DNA of 64,000 nucleotides, taken from the NCBI GenBank assembly GCA_014529385.2, contig CM043952.1, forward strand, positions 151,617,057 to 151,681,056, given 5' to 3'. Position 1 is the stretch's first letter, and each line of letters begins with the position of its first letter. This stretch comes from Adiantum capillus-veneris. Taxonomy: Eukaryota; Streptophyta; Polypodiopsida; Polypodiales; Pteridaceae. The notes under the pieces were generated by a model, which searched no databases, was not told the origin of the DNA, and saw only the letters and a list, made by a program, of their open reading frames with translations. This document shows, piece by piece, positions 1-10,685 of this stretch. A program made the translations under genes and the position numbers.

Positions 1-20
1 AGAGATATGAGAGGCAATAT

Positions 21-3000
21 GTGCATAATGTACAAATAGGCATGAAAAAGAGTGGGTTGCTAAAGCCTACTGAAAATGTTTTGGGTTTGTGTGAACAAGT
101 TTCTTTTGTAGATACTATGGGTGAGCTTGATGCTATAATGAGGTCTAGTTTGCATCTTGAAAATGAAGTTGTGGAAGTTTGCTCTATGAAAATGTATCAA
201 GTAATAGAAGCCTTTAAAGAAAGCCAAACAGTTGGCCCAGAAGTCCATGTTGAAACTAAATACAAGAGTGTAGCAAAGAAGGTGAAACCAGTAGCTTCAC
301 CCTTACCACCCAACAACAGGGAAAAGATTGAACAGGCTTCTTTACAACCAAGTTTGCGGAATCCTAAAAAGATCGGGCATACCTTCACAAAGGAGTCTTT
401 TCAAGAGTTGCAGATTGGTTGCGAGGAGTTTCTAACACAGGAGGAGACAAAGTGCTTCAAAGAAATGCTTTCAAAGCATGGTAAGGCTTTTGCATTTGAG
501 CCACATGAGATAGGATGTGTTGATCCTTCTATTGTAGCTCCTATGGTAATTTTCACAATACCTCATGTGCCTTGGAATCTGCGGCCTATTCCGGTTCCAA
601 AGGCTCATTTGCCAAAGTTAGTAGAGCTACTGAATGAGAAAATCAAAATGGAAATCTTGGAGCCTTCTTGTGCTCCATACTCAAATAGGTGGTTCACAGT
701 TCCAAAGAAGAATGGTTCTCTACGCTTCATCCAAGATATGCAACCAGTGAACAAGGTGACAATTAGAAATGTAGGTACAGGTCCAATTGTGGATGAGTTT
801 GCAAAGGCGTTTGCAGGGAGGGCAATCTACTCAATGGGGGATCTCTATCCAGGGTATGATCAATTTCAGCTTGCAATCGAAAGCAGAGACTTGACAACCA
901 TGAGGACACCTTTGGGTTTGGTAAGGATGTGTACCTTGCCACAGGGAGCAACCAACTCGGTTGCACATATGATGAATGGGATGAATAAGGTCTTACGTGA
1001 ATTTATTCCTCAAATCACAATGCCTTTCATTGATGATTTGCCTATCAAAGGATGTGAAGAAAGTGACAAATATGAAGCTTTGGATCTCACGGGATGTCGC
1101 AGGTTTGTGGTAAATCACATAAATGATTGTGATAAAATTTTGTCTAGGTTGGAAGAAGTGAATCTTACATTGTCAGGGAAAAAGTCTATGTTTGGTGTCA
1201 AAGAAGTGCTCATTGTGGGGCACATGTGCGGGCCATATGGTAGGAAACCTTGTCCATCAAAGGTAGATGCCATTCAAAGAATGAAAGAAACATGCACTAG
1301 CATCACTAAGGTTAGAAGGTTTCTGGGAGCAGGTGTCTTCTATGTTATTTGGATTCCACATTATGCACATGTAGCTGATCCTCTTTATCAGCTGCTTAGA
1401 AAGAATCAAAAGTTTAAATGGACAGAAGCACATGTAAAATCCATGAAAAAGCTAAAGGAGTTACTCCAGTCAGCAACAACTTTGAGAAAGGTAGACTATG
1501 AGTGTCAAAGGCCAGTGATTGTGACAGTAGATACCAGTCCTACAAGGATTGGATGGGCAATAGGGCAAGATGACAAAGAAGGACACAGGTATGTGGTAAG
1601 ATTTGGAGCAAAGGTACTAAGTGCTCGCCAAAGAAACTATCCACAGATAAAGAGAGAGTTATGGGGTATGGTTACAGCCTTGAAAAGTGGGAAAGAGTAC
1701 CTAATTGGTGCATGTGTGGTTGTAGAAATAGATTGTCTACCACTTCTTGGGATGATTACAAGCTGCTCAACACCAGACATTGCTATGTTGCGTTGGATTG
1801 CCTACATTAAGTCCTTAAATCCCGAGTTTAAGCACATTGCAGGTAAAGACAATACAGTGGCAGATATGCTATCAAGGGCAAGGTATGAAGATGAGTCACA
1901 AATGATTGATGAGGGAGATGATGTAGGCACAAAATTCTATTCTATCTCTCATGTCAAAGGTAACAATGTCTGCATCACTAATTCACTTGAATTGTTCTTG
2001 AAAGATCTTTATGAAGGTGATTGGCTTTCTATTGGAAGGTACTTGAGTACTCTAACAAAACAGGATGATTGGTCTGAACAAGAATTCAAGAGGATACGCA
2101 GGAAAGCATATGGGTACTTTTTAAGGGATGGTTACTTGTGGAAGCATCCTAAACAAAAGGGTGCTACACCACAACGGGTTATATGTAAAAAAGAGACCCA
2201 AGTAAAGCTCATGCAAGAGTTTCATGAGAGTCTATGGGCTGGACACAGGGGTGTGTGGGCAACCTTCTCCAAGTTGAAAGAAAAATACTGGTGGAAGGGT
2301 ATGTATAAAGATGTATCTCAGTTTCTAGAGTCATGTGTAACTTGTCAAATGTATTCAAATGTTCGACATCGTGATGGATTGCACCCTACATATCCACTAG
2401 CCATGCACTATAAATGGGTTGTGGATCTAGTCACGATGCCTTTAGGACTCTGGCAGATGAGATACTTGGTTCTTGCACGAGAGGACCTAACTAACCAGGT
2501 TGAAGGAAGAGCATTAAGAGCTAAGACCACAGAAGCTGTGTGCAAATTCCTTCTTGATGAGGTGATTTGCCGTTATGGTTGTGTGGGAAAAATCACTGCA
2601 GATCGAGGTGAACTGGATGCCGAAGAAGCAAGGGAGTTCTTTTCTAGATTAGGGATCAAGCTTTCTCTTACTACAGCTTACAACCCTGAAGGCAATGGAA
2701 AGAGTGAAAGAGGGCATCCTCCTATCATCAAAGCTTTGGCCAAGGCTTGCGAAGGAAGAGTTGGTGAGTGGCCAAAATTGTTACCATATGCTTTATGGGC
2801 TGATCGTACAACACATAGCTGAGTAACTGGCTACATGCCTGCGGAGCTAATGCATGGTCAAAAGCCAGTGATGCCAATTGAGGATACAATTCCCACATGG
2901 AATGTACTACCTTGGCAAGAGGACCTTAGTAGGGAAGATCTCCTTGCACTGCGTATAAGGCAGCTAGAGAGAAGACCTGGAGACATTGAAGCTGCAAAAG

Positions 3001-3401
3001 AACGACTCAAAAATGCAAGGTTGAAAAACAAGGACTATTTTGATAAGTGACATCGACTCAAGAGCAAAGCAATTGACAAAGGTGACTGGGTTTTAGTGTA
3101 TGATAGTAGCCTTGATAACCAGCACACAGTCATGCGTAAGTTCTCAAAAAGATGGTTTTGACCGTATGTTGTAAAGCATGTGCATGAAAATGCTACTTAC
3201 AGCTTGTCTGAACTAGATGGTACAGAAGTAAAGATTCCAATTGCAGGAAAAAGGATTAAAATGTTTAAGAGAAGAGGAGACAATGATCTAGAAGATATTG
3301 ATGAGGAAGAAGAGAAAAACACAGGTGAAGATCAAAGTGAACATGAAGCTTTGGAATCATCCAGTGAAGAAGAAGACAAGGAAGATGTACAAGAGGTCTA
3401 A
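21..3401 (+). pseudogene. pol: E1 pol: RT, RNase H and integrase, three in-frame TGA stops
   Basis: One reading frame covers the whole interval, broken by TGA at 2820-2822, 3048-3050 and near 3160. RT shows the active-site motif FIDD at residues 336-339 (numbered from 21), where YxDD is usual. RNase H begins near the VTVDTSP motif, about residue 504. The integrase zinc domain has H735, H742, C772 and C775, and the catalytic triad is D802, D861 and E896, a DX34E spacing within the usual range. At least the second stop fits CGA (Arg) to TGA, a change expected from deamination of methylated CpG. The C-terminus is a run of Asp, Glu and Ser, and I see no chromodomain. The protein would reverse-transcribe and integrate the element. 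The true start lies outside the window. Confidence 0.85.
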
Positions 3402-3447
3402 TCTTACAAAGAGACAATGTGGCACATACCGGAGGATGTGCAGGTTT

Positions 3448-3459
3448 AGAGGGGGTGGA
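3448..3459 (+). other. E1 polypurine tract
   Basis: A short purine-rich run (agagggggtgga) ends immediately before a TGTCGTG motif that looks like an LTR start. In LTR elements this tract primes plus-strand DNA synthesis. Its place just after the end of pol supports the call. Confidence 0.7.
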
Positions 3460-4284
3460 TGTCGTGCTGTGACACGTACATAGTGGGAACGCATGCTACA
3501 AGATCTATCTTGTATTTTTTTAGATACATAATTATATTTCCTATAGTGTACATATGCATATTTAAGTATAATAATAAGCCTTCTATCTCATCCTATTATT
3601 TTTATCAAGGGTAACCTATCCTTACTTCACCATCAGAAAATACTATGGGAAAAGCACCAATAGCTCCACCTCTTTAACTTGGGGCAAAAAGCATTGATTC
3701 TTTATTTCTACTATTTCATTATCATCTCACACCCTAGCTAGATCCTATATCTAGGGTAAACTCCAATATATATATATTCTACGTATTTTTTATACTTTTC
3801 TTATATTTCTTTTTAAATAGCTACTAGGAGAGAATCAAATCCTAGTGGGACACTAGGTGGCATGATTTCAAAGATACACTTATTTTAATGCATTATTGCA
3901 AGCATGATTACAAATCTTTGTCAAGGAGCAATGTCATGCTTTCATATGGCATGAGGTGTCCTTGTGAATTAAATGAAAGTCTAGGCTAAGGAGACCACAT
4001 GAAGACTTTTGCTGCCATAAATGGACCCCATTTTGATGAATTTTTTACACAAGGTTCCAATCTGAATTGGAAAACGAGTTTAAAATGAAAATCGTAGCTA
4101 ATGAGCTGAAGTTTTTGCCCATATTTTTAATTTTTTATTTGGAGCCACGGTTGAGGAGATATGATCAAAATACTGGACCCCAGTCTGCCCACATCATGCA
4201 AGGACAGCTCATTTCCAACTTTTCCAATTCATGTTGACACTGGCTCCTCTCTTCTTGTGTAAACCCTTGGGGGTTCCCTTCACC

Positions 4285-4291
4285 TATAAAA
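4285..4291 (+). promoter_or_regulatory. TATA box in the E1 LTR
   Basis: TATAAAA lies in a cytosine- and guanine-rich context (CACC before, GGGGACC after), the usual form of plant LTR core promoters. It would place transcription start near 4315 and make 3460-4310 the U3 region. Confidence 0.6.
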
Positions 4292-4839
4292 GGGGACCTC
4301 TTCTTCCTTGGAAGAACTCAAGCATTCAAGCCATTGATGAGAGGAATTCTTGAGGGAGTGAGTAGTAATGCCTAATTGTACTTAGCCATTAACATAAGCC
4401 CAAGCCTACACTTTCTCCTAGAGGGAGACTAGCCATTCTTGCAACAAGCTAACCTTGGAAGATCAACTCTAATCAAAGAAGGTCTTGCACTTGGTGTATC
4501 AATCAAAGTGGAATTATCCACTCTTCTTCTCTCTCCCATCAATAATGGTGCCGAAGGGTTTCAAGTAAGATGTGTTCTACATTGATGTTTTCTTGATTTC
4601 TTGTTGTTTTCATTTTCATCTCTAATCCAATATATATATATATATATGTATCTAATCTCATCTCCTTAACCAAACCTATCTCTCTCATTCTTAGTAATTC
4701 ATCCTCTCTAGGTTCTCTTGCTACAGGTACATCTCTCCCCGCAGTATCCTTATTGCCTACGGGCAAGAATAGGGCTTGGGAGGGAAACTTCTCATCTCTT
4801 CACTTCTCTCATATCTACATTTCTCACATACTATCCTAG

Positions 4840-5058
4840 ATGAATAACCCACATGATGATCATTTCTATCGCTTTCACTCTGTACGATCTATTAGAATTA
4901 ACGTATGGATTAGCCGTAAAATACACTTTCAACAACGTATAGTGTTTCTCTTCGGCCCTGAAAGGCTCAATGAAATACTTCTATCACCGGATCCCATCAT
5001 ACTACCTCTCATAGACTATAATTTTTCTTTTGATGTAAGCGTAGTTATCTTGCTATGA
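4840..5058 (+). CDS. Mini-ORF A in the E1 LTR, 72 codons, unknown function
   Basis: I do not recognise the family. The ORF starts at ATG 4840 and its TGA (5056-5058) overlaps the ATG of the next ORF in an ATGA. Residues 20-72 align without gaps to residues 18-70 of that ORF, with 23 of 53 identical. Shared residues include LFG, RLN, ILP, a Tyr and a DV pair near the end. Many differences are conservative (I/V/L/M/F). No signal peptide or known motif is seen. It lies about 550 bp downstream of the LTR TATA box, so it could sit in the 5' leader of the element transcript. The paralogy makes it likelier to be, or to have been, coding than a chance ORF of this size. Confidence 0.5.
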   Translation: MNNPHDDHFYRFHSVRSIRINVWISRKIHFQQRIVFLFGPERLNEILLSPDPIILPLIDYNFSFDVSVVILL

Positions 5059-5267
5059 ACCAAGAGGATTTGTACACACAATTAATCCCAATCACTAGAC
5101 AAAATATATATATTATGGTAAGCACAAAACTACAATTCCAAAGAACAATTCGTAGCCTATTTGGTCAGCCAAGATTGAATGCCATTAACTCATCCATTAA
5201 CCCTTTCATATTACCCATGATACGATATGACCATAGCCTTGATGTTTTCATCTTCGTATTCTTTTGA
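5055..5267 (+). CDS. Mini-ORF B in the E1 LTR, 70 codons, paralogue of ORF A
   Basis: This ORF starts at ATG 5055 inside the stop of ORF A and ends with TGA at 5265-5267. Residues 18-70 match residues 20-72 of ORF A over 53 ungapped positions. The DNA has clearly diverged more than the hydrophobic pattern of the protein, which is what selection on a peptide would leave. Both ORFs end in a short hydrophobic stretch. Function, expression and translation are unknown. An alternative is that both are relics of a longer captured or viral-type gene that broke apart. Confidence 0.5.
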   Translation: MNQEDLYTQLIPITRQNIYIMVSTKLQFQRTIRSLFGQPRLNAINSSINPFILPMIRYDHSLDVFIFVFF

Positions 5268-5511
5268 CATTCTCTTTTGCGTTCTTTCTTTGTGTGTGTG
5301 AGTGCAAGAGAGAAAGAGTGAGTCTTCTTTGATTGCACTTCTTTCCAAACCCTATTCTTCATGGCATCTATGGTTTAACTCCTTCATATAGTTTTTGTTG
5401 AGTTCTCCCACAAACTCTCACAGCCATAAGCCCGGTGCTTTCCTGGCAAGACCGCAAATTTCTCGACAACGTATCGACAAGAACGAGACCGCCGTCTCTC
5501 ACTGTCACACA

Positions 5512-6862
5512 TATCTGTTGCTATAAGTGAATGCAAAAATGGCACAAGAGTGGGAGATCACTCGACCACTACACAATCATTAAAATCATGACTAATCGCA
5601 TCAAACTTGATGCTCGCATATGCATAAAACAGCTCCACAATCTGCTATTTACAAGCATAAATTGGGACAAACTGCTCAACCAAGCGTAAAGCGCATAACC
5701 ATATATGCAAGTAGAGAGCCAAATAGCTCATAACGCATCACACAAGAGAAACTGGCTGACAAAACCTGTCAAAGTGAGAGTAAACACTTGATCACTGTCA
5801 AAGTGGGAATATATTGACCATTGTACAAGATGGCATAACACTGCAAACTTGTATGGCGAGAAGACCAGGAAAAACGAACAGAGTTTCCTTTGCAAAATGA
5901 GCCAAAACTCAATGCAAACCGCAAGCCAAAAAACTGCAAATAACTGCTAGAGTGGGAGTAAACTCGACCATTAAACCATCAGAGAGTAAACTGCAAATAT
6001 GTGCAAAACCATGGCAAGAATCTAGGAAAAATTTGGTAGAGTTTTCCCTGAAAACTGACAAAAACTCAAAAATTTTACCAAATATGCATGAAAATAGACA
6101 CTCAGTGTTTTAGTAGCAAAATCCACAAATGGCATACATAGCATTGCCAAAACAGCTCACTCCTGACCGAGTGGCTATATGGACATATAGCTATCCAAAA
6201 ACACATGTAAACCTGCAAACTTGCTACTTGCAAGCTATAGCTAACTCAAATTTATCCACATAATGCATACATAGCATGAAACTGCACCAAACCGTGCAAG
6301 AAATTGCTCTCTGGATTCCCCCACACAATTGTACATGAGCACTACATGTACCACATAAGCTGTATTGGAAAGATTGTGCAACCTGTGAGAAAAACCACTA
6401 GGAAACTTGCACACACTACCTCATCACTAGATAAACACGTCAATCAAAAATGTTGTCCAAGAGCTGAGCACGCTCGAGGGAAAAACCTACTTCGAAATTG
6501 GCCGTCGGAGCCGAATGTGTCATATGTGTGTCGTTGAAGCCAAAAACTAGAGAAATCATCGAAGTCAAAATGTCGTGGAGACTACATCAGAGCCGGGCCG
6601 CTCCGGATGGGGGCTAGAGGAGAGCCGATGCCTCTCTTGCTCGATCGTCTCTTGTTGTGTCGAGGTCAAAAAGTCGGGATGTCGAGGAAATTCTTAGGAG
6701 CCGTCTTTCATCGCCACGCAAAGCACGCTAGCCGAATAGCCGCCTGATTGGTGTCAAAACCGCTGTCAGAATGGCTAATCACCGATATCATCTAGGTCGG
6801 TGTCAAAATCGATGCCAATAGCCGATGCTCGAAGCCGAGGCTGAGCCAATGTGAAATTGCCA
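5512..6862. other. Non-coding DNA with diverged short repeats
   Basis: No gene is recognised. From 5540 to 6010 the words AGTGGGAG and ACTCGACCA recur irregularly (near 5547, 5799 and 5950), suggesting an old tandem repeat. From about 6480 the DNA becomes richer in CpG. The ORFs here are short and have no family features. Confidence 0.5.
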
Positions 6863-6966
6863 ATGCTCGAGGCCAATCCCGAGCAGTCAAATTATTGCCA
6901 AAAATTGATGCTCGATGCTCGAGGCCGATGCCGAGCTGTCAAATCAGTGCCAAAAATTGATGTCGG
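6863..6966. repeat. 52-bp tandem repeat, two units
   Basis: Units at 6863-6914 and 6915-6966 both begin ATGCTCGAGGCC and contain GTCAAAT followed by GCCAAAAATTGATG. They differ at scattered positions. They sit in a CpG-rich stretch (about 6540-7020) where CGATGCTCGAGG and GCCGATGCC words recur. Confidence 0.8.
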
Positions 6967-7829
6967 AGCCGCCTCCCGCCGCCAGACGAGAGTCTCTGAT
7001 GTCAAGGAGGACGCTCAAATTGGGCCGATGCTAGGAGTGATTCCCAGACTTACTCACCAAAGCTCGCAAACACCTATGTATGTGTGTGCATCGACGCTGA
7101 GTGCGCACGTGCTTGCTCTCCTTTTTCCATGACCGAGATAGCTTGTAAACTCTGTCTTTCTCTTACTGAGAAGAGCTATCTCTCTCTCACACTCTTTCTC
7201 GGGCGTGTGTGTGAGTGGAGGACTGGACGTCAAAGGGTCAGGGTGTTGAGGGCTTGTGGGAACAGGGCCTTGTACACAAGGTTTGTAAGCTTGAATTTTT
7301 AAAAAAATCGAATTCAATTCACTGCAGACACTGTCGAAAGGCTAGAACTATCAGACCTACAAACTCTGATGAAAAGAACAAGTTCTGCTCGGTGCTGACC
7401 TGCTGCCTCTGCGAGACTGGCTGCCCGATTACCGCTTTCCTTGCTCGCAATTCCCTGTTGCAACGCAATTTGATTCACCTTGCTTCAAGCCTTCAAAAGG
7501 CTTCAATTCACCTACATTACGCCTGCAATCGGCTCCTGCCCATGAGCCCTTTAAAGCCTTCAATCTGCTCATAACATGTTACTGCCTAAGAGGCCTTCAA
7601 GCCTTCGATACTTGCCAACATTCCATCGAAACAAAAATTGCACTGCCTCCCACTCTGTCACTCTTGTTGCTTCAATTTTGTTGCAGTCAAAGAACTCCAA
7701 GCTCAATTTTGTTCAGTTAGACCTGCTCTATTCGACCCTGATTGTTGATTCCCCTTTGCATAGCTACAGTTCTGTAGCTGCCCGCTTTGCTTCTGATTCC
7801 CTTGCTTTGTTCGAATAGAACTGCTATTT
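6967..7829. other. Non-coding stretch, no gene recognised
   Basis: Several ORFs of 70-120 codons overlap here on both strands, but none has a motif, membrane pattern or family resemblance. From 7400 to 7580 the words CCTTCAA and GGCTTCAATT recur. Similar words occur inside E2 (about 12230 and 12420), so this may be an old relative of that element. Confidence 0.4.
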
Positions 7830-8002
7830 GAGTGTATGTGTGTGTGTGTGCACACACACAACCAAGCAAAAAAAAGGATTCGGTTTTCTCCTTTTGTATC
7901 GAGATCTACCAGCTCTACTGAGCTCCTCGATTGCTTGCTTTCAGCTTGGTCGGCCGATTTTGGCTGCCCCAGTTCAAACTTTGTGTGTGTGTGTGTGTGT
8001 GC
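7829..8002. repeat. Two TG/AC microsatellites
   Basis: A (TG)n run followed by (CA)n lies at about 7836-7860 and a second (TG)n run at about 7982-8002. The overlapping ORFs with CVCVC-type repeats are products of these tracts. Confidence 0.9.
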
Positions 8003-8023
8003 ATGCGTGTGTTCCAATAACAA

Positions 8024-9009
8024 TATAACATATACATCAAAGAATCCTTTCAAATTACAAAAGACACTAGAAATTATGTCAGTGAAAAGGTTGTATAATT
8101 CCCATTCATAGTATAGTCTTTATACATCAATACTGAAATCAAGGGTCAGAAGATATAAAAGTCCACCATCTTCAAGCCAAAGAACTTTGAAAACCATAGT
8201 TGAAAAGGTAACCCTCACCTGTACCCATGGAAACAACACAACCTTTAGTTAGCATTGGTACCGTATGCAGGTGATGCAAAGGTATCCCACATGTTATAGA
8301 TGTCACCCAGCTAGATTCTTTCAAAGATAAATAATAAAAAAGGTGAAGCCAATCATATATCCAGAGATGGTTTCATTTACGAGGGGAAACCATATGAGCT
8401 TTCATGAGATAAGGGTCAAAAGAAGTAGCCAACTTTACCCATAGCAGTCTTACATTGACTTAGTATAGTCAATAATATTTATGAGTTCTATATTGGTATA
8501 CTAGTACTACTATATTGCAATACTGGTATATGTATATTGGTATATCGATACTGGTCTCAAATTTTTAGTGCTAGTATTGGTAGAGGTAGTACAGCTATAA
8601 TGACTTTATATAGTCAAATATATGTGTGAGTTCTAGACTCCTATACAGCTATACTGGTACTGGTATACTGGTATTGCTATATTGCAATACTGGTATATAG
8701 GTATATTGGTACTGATCTCAGATTTTCACCGTTGGTATCGGTAGTGGTAGTACTGGTACCATAACAGTCATACGTCAACTTAGTATAGTCAAGAATATGT
8801 ATGAGTTCTAAACTGCCATACTACTATAGTAGTATCGGTATATTGGTACCGTTAATATATTGGTATATGTATACTGGTATACTATTACTGGTCTTCGATT
8901 TCCAGTGCTAATCAGAAGAAGTAGCCAAATATTTCGATAAGGCATTCATTGACTTAGTATAGTATTGGTACTAGTAGTATTGGTAGCACTAATGTAGTGA
9001 AAAAAATAA

Positions 9010-9042
<33 letters not shown>

Positions 9043-10500
9043 TAGTATTAGTGCTAATTTTGTAAAAAACCATAACTGTTACTAGTATTAATGTAGTAAA
9101 AAACCATAACTTCTATTGGTATTGATGTAGTAAAAACCACAACAAGTAAATGTATACTAATGTACTGGTACTGATCTCTTTCTTCAGTGTTAGTCAGAAA
9201 AAGTAGCCAACTATTCCCACAAGTCATACATTGACTTAGTACAGTGTTGATAGTACTCGTAATACTGGTAGTATTGGTATGGGTGGTGCTGGTACTGATC
9301 CATAATATATATTCATAAATGGTATTTCCATAACATGTATATGTATACTGGTGCAGGTCTCTGATCTTTACTGCTAGTCAAAAGAAGTAGCCAACTATTC
9401 CCACAAGTCATACATCGACTTAGTATAGTACCGGTAGTAGCAATAGTACTGGTACTGGTACTTCTGTAGAGTAAAACCCATATATATTTAGAGATGGTTT
9501 TATTTACAAGGGGTTGCAGGGAAACCAATTAGTTATTGGTACTGGTACTGATGTAGTAAAAAAAAGTATTGGTATTGGTACTGATGTAGTAAAAAACCTA
9601 ACTATTACTGGTGTTGGTACTGATGTAGTAAAAATACCATAACCTATACTGGTATACTGGTGCGGGTCTCACATTTTCAGTGCTAGTCAGAAGAAGTAGC
9701 CAACTATTCCCGCAAGTCATACATCGACTTAGTATAGTACTGGGACTGGTAGTATTGGTAGTATTGGTACTACTGGTACTGGTAGTAATGGTACTAGTAC
9801 AGAAGTAGTAAAACACCATAACATATATTTAGAGATGGTTTCATTTATAAAGGGTTGCAGGTAAACCAATCAATTTTTTTTAATGCTTGTACTAGTACAG
9901 GTAGTACTAGTATAGGTAATACTGCTATATTGGTATTGGTATACTGGTACTGATACACCAGAGAACCCTTTCAATTTACAAAAGACACTAGAAAGTATGT
10001 CACTAAAAAGGTGGTATAATTCCCATTCATAGTACATAACAATATTTATACACCAATATTAAAATCAAGAATTTGAAAAAAGTTCACCATTTTCAAGCCA
10101 AGGGACATTAAAACCATAGTTGAGAAGGTAACCCTCTCTTAGGGTCAAAAGAAGTAGCCAACTATTCCCATACTAGTCATACATCGACTTAGTATAGTCG
10201 AGAACATGCATGAGTTCTATACTACTATACTTGCTATACTGGTATTGGCATATTGGTATTGTTATATTGCAATACTAGTATATGTATGCTGGTACTGGTC
10301 TCAGATTTTCAGTGTTAGTACTGGTATTGGTAGTACTAGTGTTATAACATTCATACATCATCTTAGAATAGACAAGACCACGCATGCGTTCTATACTGCT
10401 ATACTGGTACTGGTATACTAGTATTGTTGTATCGGTACCGATACACTAAAGAATCCTTTCAAATTACAAAAGACAATATGTCAATGAAAAGGTGGTATAA
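8024..10500. repeat. Degenerate satellite-like array rich in GGTACTGGTA words, left part
   Basis: The block has two scales of repetition. Short words built on TACTGG/TATTGG and GGTACTGGTA occur throughout. A longer cassette around CGACTTAGTATAGT recurs near 8455, 8770, 8950, 9232, 9416, 9721, 10180 and 10352, usually preceded by AGAAGTAGCCAACTATTCCC. A third module (AATTACAAAAGACACTAGAAA, then GGTGGTATAATTCCCATTC) is seen near 8050, 9975 and 10455. The last copy is cut by E2. ORFs here are short and not conserved between units. Confidence 0.8.
9012..9042. repeat. (TA)n microsatellite
   Basis: An uninterrupted alternating TA run of about 30 bases inside the array. Confidence 0.9.
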
Positions 10501-10672
10501 TGTCAGGACACGGGTCCTGTACCCTAAGAACTAGGCTAGGCAAGGACTACGGCCAAGGGCCGGGCTAGGCAGTGTGGACAAAGGATCCGTCTAGGGCAAG
10601 GGGCTAGGAGCCCACCTATAAAGGGAGGTTGGGAGGAGGATCCAGGAGAGCCTAGTGGCCTAGTTTCTTACA
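10501..10672 (+). repeat. E2 5' LTR, 172 bp
   Basis: Starts TGTCAGGACACGGG and ends TTTCTTACA. A CAGGAC/GTCCTG inverted repeat lies at the start and a TATAAAG core promoter motif at 10617-10623, only 50 bp from the LTR end. Confidence 0.9.
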
Positions 10673-10673
10673 C

Positions 10674-10685
10674 TGGTATCAGAGC
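10674..10685 (+). other. E2 primer binding site, initiator tRNA-Met
   Basis: TGGTATCAGAGC, one base after the LTR, is the classic complement of the 3' end of plant initiator tRNA-Met and primes minus-strand synthesis. Confidence 0.9.

Larger units (their letters stand above)
1..5511 (+). mobile_element. E1: 3' part of a Ty3/gypsy LTR retrotransposon
   Basis: The window opens inside the pol gene of a gypsy element. The domain order is reverse transcriptase, RNase H, integrase, then an acidic tail, followed by a purine-rich tract and a probable 3' LTR. RT before integrase is the Ty3/gypsy order. The 5' LTR, gag and probably the protease lie to the left of the window. No second LTR is visible, so the right limit of 5511 rests on the TGT/ACA ends only. 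The three in-frame stops make the copy non-functional for pol. Confidence 0.85.
3460..5511 (+). repeat. E1 probable 3' LTR, about 2.05 kb
   Basis: The interval starts TGTCGTGCTGTGACACG after the polypurine tract and ends CACTGTCACACA, so the ends are TG and CA and the two termini contain partly inverted GTGAC/GTCAC words. It holds a TATA box at 4285-4291, TA-rich DNA near 4630-4648 and two short overlapping ORFs at 4840-5267. The right end is inferred because the partner LTR is outside the window and no TSD can be tested. Confidence 0.55.

Noticed and set aside
4543-4790. Possible intron (GTAAG near 4565 to a CAG near 4735 or 4745) joining an upstream ATG to mini-ORF A
   Set aside because: Several splice choices are possible and none gives a continuous frame that I can justify.
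8024-10500. Regularly recurring cassettes as a CRISPR-like array
   Set aside because: The cassettes are long, degenerate and unevenly spaced, and the setting is a plant genome.
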